Assembly: GCA_040880525.1 (NCBI GenBank)
Contig: JBBDIG010000005.1
Location: forward strand, 1-50,049
Length of the DNA: 50,049 nt
Source: Bacteroidia bacterium
GTDB lineage: Bacteria > Bacteroidota > Bacteroidia > CAILMK01 > JBBDIG01
Direction: 5' to 3'
Shown: positions 25,128 through 34,515 of the stretch, in pieces
Numbering within the stretch: the first letter of the stretch is position 1
Layout: every line of letters begins with the position of its first letter
Position numbers and translations under genes: made by a program
Notes under the pieces: model-generated
The model's database searches: none
Told to the model about the DNA's origin: nothing
Seen by the model: only the letters and a program-made list of their open reading frames with translations

Positions 25128-25397
25128 ATGAACAAAGGAGATTTAGTAAACCAAATTGCCGAACAGGCCGACATTTCAAAATCCAAGGCACAAACTGCTT
25201 TAAACACCATTCTTGATTCAACCGGTGAGGCATTGAAGAATGGAGAAAAGGTAACCTTGGTTGGATTTGGAACTTTTTCAGTTAACAACCGTGCAGCCCG
25301 CAAAGGCAGAAATCCCCAAACCGGAAAAGAGATAAATATTCCGGCTAAAAACGTAGTGAAATTTAAAGCCGGGAAAGAATTATCTGACAGGGTTTGA
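25128..25397 (+). CDS. HU-family DNA-binding protein
   Basis: An 89-residue histone-like protein that bends and packs DNA. It starts M-N-K-G-D-L-V-N-Q-I-A and has the dimer helices, the G-F-G-T-F-S-V turn (44-50), the DNA-arm sequence R-A-A-R-K-G-R-N-P-Q-T-G-K-E-I-N-I-P-A and the C-terminal K-F-K-A-G-K-E-L. Its own terminator follows closely, so it is monocistronic. The spacer 24835-25127 contains a TACCCTTG sequence near 25080 that resembles the -7 box. Confidence 0.95.
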   Translation: MNKGDLVNQIAEQADISKSKAQTALNTILDSTGEALKNGEKVTLVGFGTFSVNNRAARKGRNPQTGKEINIPAKNVVKFKAGKELSDRV

Positions 25398-25419
25398 AAA
25401 TGTTGACAGCGAATGATTA

Positions 25420-25450
25420 AAAGCGGTCCTGCTACAGGGCCGCTTTTTTT
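25420..25450 (+). terminator. Rho-independent terminator of the HU gene
   Basis: A GC-rich hairpin (AAGCGGTCCTG pairing with AGGGCCGCTT, one bulge) and a run of T. It lies between the HU stop and the next start at 25464. Confidence 0.85.
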
Positions 25451-25463
25451 ATGTTTGCATTTG

Positions 25464-26804
25464 ATGAAAAACCCCAAAATCCAGGCTGTGCTGCTGTTTG
25501 TGCTGGTGCTGATGTCGCGCCTGCCCTTTTTGTCCAGCGGTTTTGGAATGGATCCCGATAGCTGGAATATGGCCCTCGTAGCCCGCCATATTGCTGAGAC
25601 CGGCCATTATGTGACCTCCCGGCTGCCAGGCTATCCCATGCCTGAACTGCTATACGCCATTCTTCCAGAATCCTATTTTATTTTCAATCTCATTTCTGCG
25701 GTTTTCAGTGCTGTTGCAACGGTATTCTTTTTCCTGTTGCTCCGGCATTTCCGGCTTCCGTTCCCGTTCCTTTTCGCGCTGGCGTTTTCATTTGTTCCCA
25801 TTATTTACATCAACAGTGTTTCCAGCGTAGATTATATGTGGGCAATGGCTTTTATCCTGGCCGGAAATTATTTCGCAGTAAAAAATGAATTTCTGCTTGC
25901 GGGGCTTTTGCTGGGCATTTCGCTGAGTTGTCGCGTTACCTCCGTACTCATGTTTGTGCCCTTGCTTTTGTTGATCCCACGCCAGCCGTTACGCATTTAT
26001 TTGAAGCTGTGCCTGGCAGCAGCAGCGGGCAGTTTGCTTTACTTCATTCCTGTTATCAGTACCTATGGCTTTAATTTTTTAACCTATTATACCGGTCCTG
26101 ACATTGGCTTACGCAGAATAGTAAGCATGATTACACAGGAATTATGGGGAAGGGTTGGTCTTGTTTTTCTTCTTGCTGCGGTCTTGTGGCAAGTTATCAT
26201 CTGGCTGAAGAAGCCTGAAACCCTGAAAGCGGATAACAGCCAGAGGCGGCTGCTGATGGCAGGCGGTGCGGGAATTTCGCTCTCATTCCTGCTGTTTCTT
26301 TACCTCCCGCACGAAGCGGCTTATCTTATCCCAACAGTAGTTTGGATCATGCTGTTACTTCCCCTTTTTCTCAGGCGACAGGTATTGCTGGTAGTTATTG
26401 CGGGCTGCTTGATTTCCCCGGTCGTTACTTTTGGCCACACAGGAATTTATAAAGGACCTGTTTTACTTAATATGGAATACCGGGAATATCATTTCAGACA
26501 TTTTAGTACACTCTTACAAAAGCTGTCGCAGGTAGAAAAACCTGTGATGCTTGTTGCCGGCTGGCATGAACATGCTTTGAAATTTCTGAATAAAATACCT
26601 GATTCCGAATTGCTGATCGTGTATAGGGTCGAAGCAGACGGCAAAATCAGCCATTATCATTTGGAAGAAACGATCACGACCGTGCAGGAAGCAGAGCGCA
26701 AAGGCTACCGGATTTTTCTGCTGGAGCAGATGCAGGACGAGTACGAGGTGGATGCGCCACAGCCGGAATTGATACCCCTTTTTCCTAATCATGAGTCGGA
26801 ATAA
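25464..26804 (+). CDS. Polytopic membrane protein, GT-C glycosyltransferase-like
   Basis: A 446-residue protein with about ten hydrophobic segments. Near the N-terminus an extracytoplasmic loop reads G-F-G-M-D-P-D-S-W-N, and a later loop has S-R-L-P-G-Y-P-M-P-E, the layout of family 39/DUF2723-type lipid-linked sugar transferases where the first loop has an acidic catalytic residue. A soluble C-terminal part (about 355-446) follows the last segment. I infer a role in envelope glycosylation; substrate unknown. ATG 25464 was chosen because an upstream extension would run through the HU terminator. The gene ends in a bidirectional terminator. Confidence 0.6.
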   Translation: MKNPKIQAVLLFVLVLMSRLPFLSSGFGMDPDSWNMALVARHIAETGHYVTSRLPGYPMPELLYAILPESYFIFNLISAVFSAVATVFFFLLLRHFRLPFPFLFALAFSFVPIIYINSVSSVDYMWAMAFILAGNYFAVKNEFLLAGLLLGISLSCRVTSVLMFVPLLLLIPRQPLRIYLKLCLAAAAGSLLYFIPVISTYGFNFLTYYTGPDIGLRRIVSMITQELWGRVGLVFLLAAVLWQVIIWLKKPETLKADNSQRRLLMAGGAGISLSFLLFLYLPHEAAYLIPTVVWIMLLLPLFLRRQVLLVVIAGCLISPVVTFGHTGIYKGPVLLNMEYREYHFRHFSTLLQKLSQVEKPVMLVAGWHEHALKFLNKIPDSELLIVYRVEADGKISHYHLEETITTVQEAERKGYRIFLLEQMQDEYEVDAPQPELIPLFPNHESE

Positions 26805-26806
26805 AA

Positions 26807-26846
26807 AAAAACGTCTTGTCCCGGATGTCCGGAGCAAGACGTTTTA
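26807..26846. terminator. Bidirectional terminator between convergent genes
   Basis: AAAACGTCTTG / CAAGACGTTTT stem around a 16-nt loop, with A-run before and T-run after. It can end transcripts from the left (membrane protein) and from the right (hppA). Confidence 0.85.
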
Positions 26847-26873
26847 TCTTGATCAAAATTCAGTTCTGTGAAA

Positions 26874-29285
26874 CTATTCCTGCATTGCCTCTGCCACCGG
26901 GTTTTGGGCAGGTGTAGCCACGCCTGCTGATAACTTTTGATGAGAAACCTCAACTTCCGTTTCAAAATTGGCAGCTTCCGCATCATCTTCAGTTTGGTTA
27001 TCAGCGGGAACAGCCAACTCTATTTTGGGCGATTGCTCCAGTTCTCCCACCGCCAAATCAGCCGGAACCAGCAGCGGAGCAATCACCAGCGCCACAACTG
27101 ACATCAACTTCAGCAGAATATTGAGGGAAGGGCCGGAGGTATCTTTAAAAGGATCGCCTACAGTATCACCTACTACGGCTGCTTTATGAGGTTCGCTTCC
27201 TTTCAGATATTGCTTGCCGTCAATTTCTACCCCTTCCTCAAACATTTTTTTAGCATTATCCCAGGCACCTCCTGAATTGCTCTGGAAAATTGCCATTAAT
27301 ACACCTGAAACCGTAACGCCTGCCAGCAGTCCACCAAGCATTGTTGCGCCTCCGTCAATTCCAAGTAATCCGGGTACCAGGCCTACTGCTACCGGAACGA
27401 GTACTGCAATAATACCCGGCAACACCATTTCGCGAATGGCGGCTTTTGTTGAAATATCCACACACTTTCCATATTCTGCAGCTCCGTCCGCTGCCTGAAA
27501 GGTGTCACGGTCTTCCTGCGTCCAGGTGTCCTGCTCGCGGCCTTCATTCTTACGCATCACGGCAAGTGCATTGGTCAATGCCGGTATTTCATGGAATTGC
27601 CTGCGCACTTCCTGGATCATGCTCATGGCTGCGCGGCCCACAGCCTGCATGGCCAATGCTGAAAAGAGGAAAGGCAACATGCCTCCCAGGAACAGTCCCG
27701 CCATTACCATTGGCTGGGAAATGTCAATGGTTGTGATTTGTGCGGTCGTCATGTAAGCACTGAAGAGTGCCAGCGCTGTTAGTGCAGCCGAACCGATTGC
27801 AAAGCCTTTTCCGATGGCAGCGGTTGTATTTCCTACTGCATCCAGTTTATCCGTTTTTTTGCGCACATCTTTAGGCAATTCAGCCATTTCTGCAATACCA
27901 CCCGCATTATCGGCTATCGGCCCGTAAGCATCCACAGCCAGTTGAATACCTGTGTTTGAAAGCATTCCAACGGCAGCGATAGCGATTCCATAAAGTCCGC
28001 CCATTGCATACGCTCCGATGATAGAAGAAGCGATGATTATGATCGGAATTGCGGTGGACATCATACCCACCCCAAGTCCTGCAATAATGTTAGTGGCCGA
28101 ACCCGTTAGCGATTGATTTACTATAGAGCGTACAGGTTTAGTCCCAGTACCTGTGTAATATTCGGTGATCATTCCTATGAGCAAACCGGCAGCAAGGCCA
28201 ATGATGGTGGCCCAGAAAATACCCGTGCTGGTATAAGTTTCACCATTGAATGTCCAGCTTTCAGGCAGCATCCATGTGATGAGAAAATAGGATGCAACAA
28301 GCATAATAAAGGAAGAGCCAAATTCACCCATGTTCAGGGCTTTCTGCGGGTTTCCGCCTTCTTTTACTTTTACGAAAAAGGTTCCGATTATGGATGTTAT
28401 GATGCCAACACTTGCCAGCGCGAGAGGCAGTAATACTGCTGAAAGTCCATTGAATTCGTCTGCAGTTGCAAACGAGCCTCCTGATTCACCATTGACCAGG
28501 GTGGCAGTGGCCATCAAGGCCGCGCCCAGCACCATCGTTCCAATAATGGATCCCACATAAGATTCAAAGAGGTCAGCGCCCATACCGGCAACATCGCCCA
28601 CGTTATCGCCTACGTTATCAGCGATAGTGGCGGGGTTCAGCGGGTGGTCTTCAGGAATACCGGCTTCCACTTTTCCAACCAGATCAGCTCCAACATCAGC
28701 CGCTTTGGTGTAGATGCCACCACCCACGCGGGCAAACAGTGCAATGGATGACGCTCCGAAGGAAAAGCCCGTAATGATTGTGATCACCCGGTTCAGCGAA
28801 GCAGCATCGCCTACTCCGAACATGTAACTATAGACTAAAAAGAGTGAACCCAGCCCAAGAACACCCAGGCCAACCACACCCAATCCCATGACAGAGCCTC
28901 CGGCAAATGCTACTTCGAGCGCTTTTCCCAGGCTGGTCCGTGCAGCGTGGGTGGTACGGACGTTTGCCTTGGTGGCTACCTTCATTCCAATAAAACCCGC
29001 CAGTGCCGAGCAAAGGGCACCTACTATAAATGAAACAGCCACAAGCCAGTGGGAGGTATCTGCCTGTGCCGAAACACCAAGCAGTATGGCCACGCAGATG
29101 ACGAAGATGGCTAGCACCTTATATTCTGCCCGTAAAAACGCCATAGCACCCTCTGAGATGTAGGCAGCAATTTTTTTCATCCGGTCAGTGCCTTCATCCT
29201 GTTTTGAGACCCACGAGGATTTAAATAGCGTAAACAGCAAGGCAATCACCCCAAATACAGGGATTAAGTAAACCAAGTACTCCAT
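26874..29285 (-). CDS. hppA: Potassium-dependent membrane-bound pyrophosphatase (ion pump) with C-terminal tail
   Basis: An integral membrane pump that couples pyrophosphate hydrolysis to export of H+ or Na+. The start ATG 29285 gives 803 residues and the first membrane helix. The active-site segment reads [12 protein letters not shown], followed by [12 protein letters not shown]. The motif G-N-T-T-A-A has Ala where potassium-independent enzymes have Lys, so it belongs to the potassium-dependent class. H+ versus Na+ use cannot be decided by eye. After the last helix an acidic tail of about 63 residues (741-803) continues, which is unusual; close relatives end near 740. A -7-like box (CATATTTG, 29338-29345) lies upstream. 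Confidence 0.93.
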   Translation of the reverse strand: MEYLVYLIPVFGVIALLFTLFKSSWVSKQDEGTDRMKKIAAYISEGAMAFLRAEYKVLAIFVICVAILLGVSAQADTSHWLVAVSFIVGALCSALAGFIGMKVATKANVRTTHAARTSLGKALEVAFAGGSVMGLGVVGLGVLGLGSLFLVYSYMFGVGDAASLNRVITIITGFSFGASSIALFARVGGGIYTKAADVGADLVGKVEAGIPEDHPLNPATIADNVGDNVGDVAGMGADLFESYVGSIIGTMVLGAALMATATLVNGESGGSFATADEFNGLSAVLLPLALASVGIITSIIGTFFVKVKEGGNPQKALNMGEFGSSFIMLVASYFLITWMLPESWTFNGETYTSTGIFWATIIGLAAGLLIGMITEYYTGTGTKPVRSIVNQSLTGSATNIIAGLGVGMMSTAIPIIIIASSIIGAYAMGGLYGIAIAAVGMLSNTGIQLAVDAYGPIADNAGGIAEMAELPKDVRKKTDKLDAVGNTTAAIGKGFAIGSAALTALALFSAYMTTAQITTIDISQPMVMAGLFLGGMLPFLFSALAMQAVGRAAMSMIQEVRRQFHEIPALTNALAVMRKNEGREQDTWTQEDRDTFQAADGAAEYGKCVDISTKAAIREMVLPGIIAVLVPVAVGLVPGLLGIDGGATMLGGLLAGVTVSGVLMAIFQSNSGGAWDNAKKMFEEGVEIDGKQYLKGSEPHKAAVVGDTVGDPFKDTSGPSLNILLKLMSVVALVIAPLLVPADLAVGELEQSPKIELAVPADNQTEDDAEAANFETEVEVSHQKLSAGVATPAQNPVAEAMQE

Positions 29286-29446
29286 AAGAATTTTTTTGTT
29301 TGTGTTTGAGAAAATGGTTAGTGATAAATTCCGGGAGCAAATATGGACTTTTAGCAATAAACATGTGACAAGAAAGGCTTTTTTGATTTTGAAGACCACC
29401 TCGCACTGATAAGATTGTAATCAGCTATTTTCTGACGGGCTTCCGG

Positions 29447-29962
29447 CTAAAGCGGTGAATGCTGCATTTTTTGGATGGGATTGAGAAAGAACATTTTGGC
29501 CCAGCCCATTGGCGAACCGTCAATTCGCCAGAAATACGGGATAGGCGTGAAGATGCTGTAGTGCAAATGAGGCGGTTTTCCCGCAGCGTTGCCGGTTGAG
29601 CCTACTTCACCAAGTTTTTCGCCCCGGCTTTTCCATGAAAGTAAACCGGCATCGGCCGAGCGCAGATGTGCATAATAATGGAAGTGCCACTTAGGACCCA
29701 TCACCACTACTACCTGGCCGCCACGCCTCAATTCTCCATTGAACACCACAAGGCCATGATCGGCAGATATAACAGGGCGTCCTTCTTCAGCAAAAATGTC
29801 AATGCCCTTATGCACCACTGATTTTCCCCAGGGGTAATACCAGAATGTTTCCGGGTGCCAGTCTCTGGCAGAAGCATTTTCCACAGGAATGATAACTTTC
29901 TCCGGAAGGAGAAAGCCAATCAGGAGAATGATCAGGAAGAGAATCAGCAATTTCTTTTTCAT
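29447..29962 (-). CDS. M23-family (LytM-type) peptidase with N-terminal membrane anchor
   Basis: A 171-residue protein with one N-terminal hydrophobic segment (5-20) and a LytM zinc peptidase domain. Zinc ligands are in H-K-G-I-D (His51, Asp55) and H-L-H (132-134), with a further His in H-Y-Y-A-H-L. Enzymes of this family cut peptide bridges of peptidoglycan; all catalytic residues look intact. There is no LysM or SH3 domain, so it is a minimal form. It is divergent from the MtfA-like gene. Confidence 0.85.
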   Translation of the reverse strand: MKKKLLILFLIILLIGFLLPEKVIIPVENASARDWHPETFWYYPWGKSVVHKGIDIFAEEGRPVISADHGLVVFNGELRRGGQVVVVMGPKWHFHYYAHLRSADAGLLSWKSRGEKLGEVGSTGNAAGKPPHLHYSIFTPIPYFWRIDGSPMGWAKMFFLNPIQKMQHSPL

Positions 29963-30048
29963 GGAAAAAATAAACAGAGCGCTTATTTGGCAATATTATT
30001 AATTTTTGCAGTTCATAGCGAAAGCGGCAGTTCCTTTACTTTTCACGC

Positions 30049-30837
30049 ATGATCGAAACAGCATCCCTCATCATTTTCCTCGTATTCGTGTGGCTGATGA
30101 TAAAAGCATCCCGGAGCAGATGGCGGGGAGCCACATCAAAAAGCAGGGAAACGCTAAAGCCGGGATGGAAGGAAATCCTTGAAGATAAGGTTCGTTTTTA
30201 TCAGCGCCTTGAGCCTGAAGAAAAGAAGGAGTTTGAGGCCGGGGTTTTAAAATTCCTGCGGCAATGCACCATTACCGGCATTAAAACCAAAGTTACTGAT
30301 GAAGACAGGATTTTGGTGGCGGCAAGCGCAGTTATACCGCTTTTCCGGTTTCCTGATTGGGAGTACAGAAACATTAATGAAGTGCTGTTGTATCCTGACT
30401 CTTTTGCTTACGATTACGATCTGGAAGGAGACGACCGGTCCATTTTAGGAATGGTCGGAACCGGAACGCTGAACAATAAGATGATCTTATCCCGCCCTTC
30501 GCTGCGAAAGGGGTTTGGCAACAAGACGGATAAGCACAACGTGGCCATTCATGAATTTGTGCATTTGCTCGACAAGGCTGATGGCAGCACCGATGGAATT
30601 CCAGAATATCTCATGGATAAGCAATACATCATCCCCTGGCTAAAGCTGATGCGCAACGAGATAAAAGCAGTTCAGGAGGGGGATTCAGATATTCATCCTT
30701 ATGGAAGCACCAGCGAAGCCGAATTTTTCAGTGTGGTGAGCGAATACTTTTTCGAGCGGCCCAATCTCTTTGAACGTAAGCACCCCGAACTTTACCGGAT
30801 TCTGGAGAAAATATACCGACTGGACAGTGAGCAGTGA
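30049..30837 (+). CDS. MtfA-family zinc-dependent peptidase
   Basis: A 262-residue protein of the MtfA (Mlc titration factor A) family. A single membrane helix spans residues 5-20. The zinc site is H-E-F-V-H (168-172), and later comes E-A-E-F-F-S-V-V-S-E-Y-F-F-E, the family's second signature. In enterobacteria MtfA binds the repressor Mlc and has aminopeptidase activity; Mlc is absent from most Bacteroidota, so the partner here is unknown. Its last codons and stop are made by the AGTGAGCAGTGA repeat that starts at 30825. Confidence 0.88.
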   Translation: MIETASLIIFLVFVWLMIKASRSRWRGATSKSRETLKPGWKEILEDKVRFYQRLEPEEKKEFEAGVLKFLRQCTITGIKTKVTDEDRILVAASAVIPLFRFPDWEYRNINEVLLYPDSFAYDYDLEGDDRSILGMVGTGTLNNKMILSRPSLRKGFGNKTDKHNVAIHEFVHLLDKADGSTDGIPEYLMDKQYIIPWLKLMRNEIKAVQEGDSDIHPYGSTSEAEFFSVVSEYFFERPNLFERKHPELYRILEKIYRLDSEQ

Positions 30838-30911
30838 AAAGTGAACAGTGAATCAGTGAGCAGTGAACCCAGAACACGGAACCCTGAACATTGAACACGG
30901 AACCCTGAACC
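30825..30911. repeat. AGTGAA/GAACACGGAACC low-complexity repeat
   Basis: Consists of about six variants of AGTGAACAGTGA followed by two copies of GAACACGGAACCCTGAAC. It overlaps the 3' end of the MtfA gene and fills the spacer to menB. The array at 12832-12875 is the same type in reverse complement. The function is unknown. Confidence 0.75.
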
Positions 30912-30917
30912 AATTCA

Positions 30918-31736
30918 CTAAGGAAACCTGGGGAACTTACTGAAGTCCGGTTTGCGTTTTTCGATAAAAGCATTTTTGCCTTCTTTGGCTTCTTCGCTTA
31001 AATAATAAAGCAGGGTTGCATCGCCCGCCAATTGCTGTATGCCGGCCTGTCCATCTAATTCAGCATTAAATCCAGCCTTTAACATGCGCAGGGCAATCGG
31101 GCTTTTCTCCAGGATTTTGTTGCACCACGCAATGGTGGTTTCTTCCAATTGAGCCAGCGGCACCACTTTATTCACAAGTCCCATATCCAGCGCCTCTTCT
31201 GCATTGTATTGATCGCAGAGAAACCAGATCTCACGGGCCTTTTTCTGACCCACAATCCTGGCGAGATAGCTGGCGCCAAAACCGCCATCGAAGCTGCCCA
31301 CCTTGGGGCCGGTCTGTCCGAAGCGGGCATTATCCGCAGCAATGGTGAGATCGCACACCACGTGGAGCACATGCCCGCCACCAATGGCCCAGCCCGCCAC
31401 CATTGCAATTACAGGTTTAGGAATGCGCCTGATCTGCATTTGCAGGTCGAGTACGTTAAGGCGCGGAACGGTATCCTCGCCTACGTAGCCACCGTGGCCG
31501 CGTACGCTTTGGTCGCCACCGCTGCAAAATGCTTCTCCACCTTCTCCGGTCAGGATAATCGCACCGATGCGCTCGTCCTGGCGGCAAAGCTCCATGGCTT
31601 CACTCATTTCCTGCACCGTGAGTGGAGTAAAGGCATTGTGAACCTTTGGCCGGTTAATGCTGATCTTTCCAATTCCATTATAATAGGAAAAGATGATCTC
31701 TTTATAGTCTTTAATTATTTCCCAGTTAATGACCAT
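30918..31736 (-). CDS. menB: 1,4-dihydroxy-2-naphthoyl-CoA synthase
   Basis: MenB closes the second ring of the naphthoquinone in menaquinone synthesis, starting from O-succinylbenzoyl-CoA. The 272-residue crotonase-fold protein has the oxyanion strands G-K-I-S-I-N-R-P, the family-specific [15 protein letters not shown] loop, [17 protein letters not shown] and [14 protein letters not shown], and ends [10 protein letters not shown]. The Q-S-V-R-G loop and the terminal F-P-R-F-P distinguish MenB from generic enoyl-CoA hydratases. No other men genes are beside it. The AT-rich spacer 31737-31957 shows nothing else. Confidence 0.95.
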   Translation of the reverse strand: MVINWEIIKDYKEIIFSYYNGIGKISINRPKVHNAFTPLTVQEMSEAMELCRQDERIGAIILTGEGGEAFCSGGDQSVRGHGGYVGEDTVPRLNVLDLQMQIRRIPKPVIAMVAGWAIGGGHVLHVVCDLTIAADNARFGQTGPKVGSFDGGFGASYLARIVGQKKAREIWFLCDQYNAEEALDMGLVNKVVPLAQLEETTIAWCNKILEKSPIALRMLKAGFNAELDGQAGIQQLAGDATLLYYLSEEAKEGKNAFIEKRKPDFSKFPRFP

Positions 31737-31957
31737 TTTTTTAAAGTTTAAATTTAAATGTTTGGGGATTGAATAAAAGATTTAACACTTAAACAAATTT
31801 CTGATAATTGATAAACAGTAGTTGTATAGCAATTGCGAGATCGTAATTCAGCATTTATATTAAACAAGTATATAGTTAAATTTAAAACTGAATTCCAATT
31901 TAATAAATGAAATTGCCTGCTTTTCAATTTATCTGAATTCACCATTTAAACCTTCAC

Positions 31958-32959
31958 TTATTTGACATACAAGGATTCTTTGGCTTTTTCCACAACCTGA
32001 TCTACTTGCGGCAAATGGGCTTCCACGAGTGTGGGCGCATAGTTCATCGGAGCATCAGCCGTGGTGATTCGCTTAATTGGAGCGTCCAGATAATCAAACG
32101 CGTGCTTTTGAACCTGATACGAAATTTCGGAGGAAATGGAGGAAAAAGGCCATGCTTCTTCAATGATCACGAGGCGGTTGGTCTTTTTCACCGATTTCAC
32201 GATGGTTTCAAAATCCAGCGGGCGAATGGTGCGCAAATCAATCAGTTCCACAGAAATATCTTCTTCGGCAAGTTTGTCGGCAGCGGCTTGTGCTACCTTA
32301 AGTATTTTGCCGAAAGACACGAACGTTACGTTAGAGCCTTCCTGCTTCACGTGGGCTTTGCCAATTGGAATCAGGTATTCTTCTTCAGGTACCTCCATTT
32401 TATCGCCATACATCTGTTCGCTTTCCATAAAGATAACCGGATCATCATCCCGGATTGCGGATTTCAGCAGGCCCTTAGCATCATAAGGATCGGAGGGCAC
32501 CACCACTTTCAGCCCCGGTACGTTGGCGTACCAGTTTTCAAATGCCTGGCTGTGCTGCGCGCCAAGCTGGCCCGCAGAGGCTGTTGGTCCACGGAATACA
32601 ATTGGACAACCGAATTCGCCACCACTCATACTTTTGATTTTGGCGGCTGAATTTACAACCTGGTCAATCGCCAGCAGGGCAAAATTGAAGGTCATGAATT
32701 CAACGACCGGCCGGAGCCCGTTCATGGCTGCACCTACCGCTATTCCTGCAAAACCAAGTTCGGCAATGGGCGTGTCTATCACCCGTTTCGCGCCAAATTC
32801 ATCAAGCAGTCCTTCGCTTACTTTGTAGGCACCATTATAGTCGGCTACTTCTTCACCAATAAGGAATACCGTGTCATCGCGTTTCATTTCTTCGTACAGC
32901 GCTTCGCGCAGTGCATTCCTGAATTGGAGGATTCGGTCTTTGTTTTCGTTGTTGCTCAT
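31958..32959 (-). CDS. pdhB: Pyruvate dehydrogenase E1 component, beta subunit
   Basis: A 333-residue transketolase-type beta subunit that, with the alpha subunit, decarboxylates pyruvate using thiamine diphosphate. Motifs are L-I-G-E-E-V-A-D-Y-N-G-A-Y-K-V, R-V-I-D-T-P-I-A-E-L-G-F-A-G (thiamine site Glu), G-P-T-A-S-A-G-Q-L-G-A-Q-H-S-Q and V-E-L-I-D-L-R-T-I-R-P-L-D. The Q-H-S-Q-A-F-E-N-W-Y-A-N-V-P-G stretch is typical of pyruvate and not branched-chain enzymes. The alpha gene is not in the window. A -7 box lies 28 bp upstream of the start. Confidence 0.95.
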   Translation of the reverse strand: MSNNENKDRILQFRNALREALYEEMKRDDTVFLIGEEVADYNGAYKVSEGLLDEFGAKRVIDTPIAELGFAGIAVGAAMNGLRPVVEFMTFNFALLAIDQVVNSAAKIKSMSGGEFGCPIVFRGPTASAGQLGAQHSQAFENWYANVPGLKVVVPSDPYDAKGLLKSAIRDDDPVIFMESEQMYGDKMEVPEEEYLIPIGKAHVKQEGSNVTFVSFGKILKVAQAAADKLAEEDISVELIDLRTIRPLDFETIVKSVKKTNRLVIIEEAWPFSSISSEISYQVQKHAFDYLDAPIKRITTADAPMNYAPTLVEAHLPQVDQVVEKAKESLYVK

Positions 32960-32987
32960 TTCTCAGTTTTCGCGTGTAAACAGGGCG

Positions 32988-32995
32988 CAAAGTTA
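32988..32995 (-). promoter_or_regulatory. Bacteroidota -7 promoter box for pdhB
   Basis: TAACTTTG on the minus strand matches TAnnTTTG exactly, 28 bp before the pdhB start. The -33 box is not obvious. The rest of the divergent spacer to 33265 holds no gene that I can support. Confidence 0.5.
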
Positions 32996-33265
32996 GGAGA
33001 AATTCGGTTTCAGCCTGCGGACGCTGACCGGGTTTATGGCTGCAATTTGAGAACATGCCAAATTTTTGTGCTTTCCTTCTGGTGCTATGAGCAATTCGCA
33101 ATTGGCGATTGGTAAAAAGAGGTGGCTTCACGGTTTTTAGGCCCAAGCGCATTGTGGGATTAATAAAAGGATTATAGCCAAAAGTAACCAGCGGGTTCAT
33201 GGATTCCAGAGCTGACGTGGTAAAGTGTCTTTTTCAGGAAATGGATATTTTGTTTTAAATGAATT

Positions 33266-33299
33266 ATTGGGTTTATAGAAAGTCAATATTTTACTTTTG
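33266..33299 (+). promoter_or_regulatory. Promoter of the TraB/GumN gene
   Basis: TTG at 33267-33269 and TACTTTTG at 33292-33299, spaced 22 bp, match the Bacteroidota -33/-7 pattern. The start codon is 28 bp downstream. Confidence 0.55.
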
Positions 33300-33327
33300 T
33301 AATCTTTAAAATATATTTTTTGAATCA

Positions 33328-34236
33328 ATGAAAAGAATATTTCAACTCCTATTCCTTGCGATCGTAATTACATGCTCGTGGGCTGATGCACAGGATACTA
33401 CGCTGCTCTATCGGATCAGCGGCAATGGACTGACGCAGAATTCCTGGCTTTACGGCACGATGCACTGGCAGGATGAAAGGCTGACGAGTTTTGGCCCTGC
33501 AGTGTTGGATGCCATAGCCCAAAGCGATGTGGTGGCGGTGGAAGTAATTTTGGATGATGATCTACAGGCCCAAATGGGTTTGCTCAAATATATATTTATG
33601 GATACCACGCTGAGCGCTCTGCTTCCTGAAGAGGATGTGGAAAAAGTGAAGGCGCTGGTGCAAGAAGTGAATCCGATGATGGGCTTGGTCGTGGAAAAGC
33701 TGAAGCCGATATTTATCAGTACCTTAATAATGGAAAACCGTATGGAAAAATCGGGCGATCATACGGTGGATAATTTTTTTGAGAAGTATGGAAAGGCGAT
33801 GGGCAAGGAAGTTACCGGCATTGAAACTGTGGAGGAACAGATGCAGGCACTGGATGCCATTTCGCTGGAAGACCAGGCAGCCATGCTTCAGCAGCAAATA
33901 AGCGATATGGACGAATCGGATTCCCTGAGCGATGAAATGATGCGGATTTATTTGTCTCAGGACATGGATAAACTTTACCGGTTTTATAAGGAACAGGAAG
34001 ATATTCCTTTGAACTTTGACCAATCCCTGCTGGGCGACCGCAACAAGATCATGGCGCATCGCATGGACAGCCTGATGCAGAGCCGGCCTACGTTTCTGGC
34101 GGTGGGTGCGCTGCACTTGCCCGGGAAAGAGGGCGTATTGCAGCAATTACGAAATGCAGGCTACAGCGTGGAATCGGTTTCTTCTCCGTTTGCCGCAGAA
34201 CCTACCCAATTGCCTTTATTAAATGAGGATGAATAG
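33328..34236 (+). CDS. Exported TraB/GumN-family protein
   Basis: A 302-residue protein with a signal peptide (1-21, ending D-A-Q). The TraB/GumN (Tiki-like) signatures are W-L-Y-G-T-M-H (40-46) and, near the end, F-L-A-V-G-A-L-H-L-P-G-K-E-G-V, which together hold the conserved Gly-His pairs of a metal-dependent peptidase-like fold. An E-T-V-E-E-Q motif is in between. The relatives in animals (Tiki) are membrane metalloproteases; bacterial activities are largely untested. It has its own promoter and is followed by a palindrome-rich repeat. Confidence 0.85.
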   Translation: MKRIFQLLFLAIVITCSWADAQDTTLLYRISGNGLTQNSWLYGTMHWQDERLTSFGPAVLDAIAQSDVVAVEVILDDDLQAQMGLLKYIFMDTTLSALLPEEDVEKVKALVQEVNPMMGLVVEKLKPIFISTLIMENRMEKSGDHTVDNFFEKYGKAMGKEVTGIETVEEQMQALDAISLEDQAAMLQQQISDMDESDSLSDEMMRIYLSQDMDKLYRFYKEQEDIPLNFDQSLLGDRNKIMAHRMDSLMQSRPTFLAVGALHLPGKEGVLQQLRNAGYSVESVSSPFAAEPTQLPLLNEDE

Positions 34237-34242
34237 TTATAG

Positions 34243-34438
34243 TTTTAAAACCATTGAAATGGTTTGGGGTGTATGTTTAATCGCTTTTCCCACGGTTAAA
34301 ACCGTGAGCTATGGGTTCGATTTTTATAAGGCTCGATCGTTATTTTGTTGTATGTCATTATCCATAAATATAGCCCACGAATTAATTCGTGGGGCAAGAA
34401 GTTAACCCAACGATAGAATGGCTTTAACCATTTCAATA
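34243..34438. repeat. Palindrome-rich dispersed repeat, full copy
   Basis: About 195 bp made of four hairpins in a row: AACCATT-GA-AATGGTT, CACGGTT-AA-AACCGTG, a palindrome CCCACGAATT/AATTCGTGGG, and AATGG-CTTTAA-CCATT. The order and orientation match 20929-21101. It begins 7 bp after the TraB/GumN stop. It has no coding capacity and probably forms strong cruciform or RNA structures. Confidence 0.85.
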
Positions 34439-34515
34439 TTTTGATTTTTTTCAGCCCTGGCCATATATTCATAAATAAATTGGGGAATATAGAATGGCCG
34501 GATTCATTCAATCCC

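Noticed and set aside
29286-29399. Upstream extension of the pyrophosphatase
   Set aside because: It crosses the probable promoter and displaces the first membrane helix from the N-terminus.
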